Positions 5,800 through 6,401 of a stretch of DNA of 6,401 nucleotides are shown in pieces. This DNA comes from an uncultured Rubrobacteraceae bacterium (GTDB lineage: Bacteria; Actinomycetota; Rubrobacteria; Rubrobacterales; Rubrobacteraceae): contig CADCUW010000230.1 of assembly GCA_902805985.1 (NCBI GenBank), forward strand, positions 1-6,401, written 5' to 3'. Every line of letters starts with the position of its first letter. Position 1 is the stretch's first letter. The notes under the pieces were generated by a model. That model searched no databases. It was not told the DNA's origin and saw nothing but the letters and a program-made list of their open reading frames with translations. The translations under genes and the position numbers were made by a program.

Positions 5800-6142
5800 G
5801 GAGCGGGTCCTCAAGGCCCTGGAAGACGTCCAGGACTGCGCCGCCTTCGTGGTCGGTGCCGCCGACGGCAGGGACCTCGCGGACTACCGGCGTGAGCGGC
5901 TCTTTCGGCAGGCCATAGAGCGGAACCTGGAGATCATAGGGGAAGCGATCGGGCGCGTGGCCAGGCTCGACCCCGCCACCGCCTCCCGCATAAGCGAGCA
6001 CCGCCAGATCGTCGCGTTCCGTAACCGCCTGATCCACGGCTACGACCTTCTCGACGATGAGCTGGTGTGGGATACGGTCAACACGGAGGTGCCCGTCCTA
6101 CTACTTGAGGTCGAAGGACTGCTCCGGGAGAAGGGGGCGTGA
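5789..6142 (+). CDS. hepT: HEPN-domain toxin (HepT)
   Basis: A 117-residue, probably all-helical HEPN protein of the HepT (DUF86) group. Its key motif is RNRLIHGY at 78-85, a perfect RX4HXY: Arg78 and His83 are the expected ribonuclease active-site residues and Tyr85 the residue that MntA modifies with AMP in characterised pairs. Upstream helices include RQAIERNLEIIGEAIGRV at 40-57, also typical. HEPN toxins of this group cleave RNA, reported substrates including mRNA or tRNA. The gene begins inside the end of mntA and has only a distant purine stretch as ribosome binding site, so translation probably depends on mntA, a way to make antitoxin first. Its stop overlaps the GTG of the serine recombinase by four bases, extending the operon to three genes. 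The toxin looks intact. Confidence 0.94.
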   Translation: MGPEERVLKALEDVQDCAAFVVGAADGRDLADYRRERLFRQAIERNLEIIGEAIGRVARLDPATASRISEHRQIVAFRNRLIHGYDLLDDELVWDTVNTEVPVLLLEVEGLLREKGA

Positions 6143-6401
6143 GCCCTAAGCCGGTCAGGGTGGCGATCTACCTGAGGGTCAGCAAGGACGACGGCTCCCA
6201 GGAGACCGACAACCAGCTCATCCAGCTTCGGGAGTTCTGCGAACGCTGGGAGGGCCACGATCTCGTGGCCGAGTACGTGGACCGGGAGTCTGGTACGAGG
6301 GGCCGCCGCGAGCGCAAGGACTTCGACAGGATATTCGCCGACGCGGCCCGCCGAAGGTTCGATGTCGTGCTGTTCTGGGCCCTGGACCGTTTCAGCCGCG
6401 A
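6139..6401 (+). CDS. Serine recombinase (resolvase/invertase family), N-terminal catalytic part; continues past right edge
   Basis: The visible 87 codons form most of a resolvase-type catalytic domain. RVAIYLRVSKDD at 7-18 carries the nucleophile Ser15 with Arg13; NQLIQLREFCE at 25-35 and VDRESGTRGRRERKDFDRI at 47-65 follow; FDVVLFWALDRFSR at 74-87 supplies Arg84 and Arg87, equivalent to the two active-site arginines of gamma-delta resolvase. Such enzymes resolve transposon cointegrates or plasmid dimers, invert segments or integrate elements. The C-terminal DNA-binding part is outside the window, so a small resolvase and a large integrase cannot be told apart, although the sequence style resembles small resolvases. 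The GTG at 6139 overlaps the hepT stop (GTGA) and has GGAG eight bases upstream; a later GTG at 6160 is possible but less well supported. Co-translation with mntA-hepT is suggested. Confidence 0.9.
   Translation, partial: MSPKPVRVAIYLRVSKDDGSQETDNQLIQLREFCERWEGHDLVAEYVDRESGTRGRRERKDFDRIFADAARRRFDVVLFWALDRFSR

Noticed and set aside
5057..6037. 326-codon minus-strand frame over mntA and hepT
   Set aside because: It is antisense to two clear domain genes and its product is low-complexity.

Overview
The window comes from a GC-rich bacterium, most likely an actinobacterium. Coding regions are strongly G/C at third positions, but most genes also use ATA (Ile) and AGG (Arg) freely. Streptomyces avoids those codons, so I would look first at Rubrobacter-like lineages; this is an inference from composition, not a database result. 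The content is an accessory region with a mobile-element gene running off each edge.

Layout. (1) 1-1760, minus strand: the N-terminal ~586 residues of a Tn3-family transposase (TnpA), open at the left edge. (2) 1934-2953, minus: a zinc-dependent medium-chain alcohol dehydrogenase with all its zinc ligands; its codon use differs from its neighbours. (3) 3255-4274, minus: a second medium-chain dehydrogenase of the zinc-free, quinone-oxidoreductase-like kind, starting at GTG. (4) 4275-4646: a divergent control region with an AT-rich core, a good minus-strand promoter and two perfect palindromes. (5) 4647-5063, plus: an HxlR-family winged-helix regulator with two N-terminal cysteines. (6) 5064-5478: a 415-base stretch with no convincing gene, ending in repeats and a palindrome next to the promoter of the following genes. 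(7) 5479-6142, plus: an overlapping MntA (nucleotidyltransferase antitoxin) and HepT (HEPN toxin) pair. (8) 6139-6401, plus: the catalytic N-terminus of a serine recombinase, overlapping hepT by 4 bases and open at the right edge.

How the parts may work together. The HxlR regulator and the divergent oxidoreductase look like a small stress-response unit in which the regulator, probably sensing electrophiles, quinones or thiol oxidation, represses the oxidoreductase through the palindromes over its promoter. MntA-HepT looks like an addiction or defence module translated together with a recombinase. TnpA and the recombinase point outward at opposite ends, so the 4.4 kb between them may be cargo of one Tn3-like element. 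No transposon ends could be found, so two unrelated mobile fragments remain possible.
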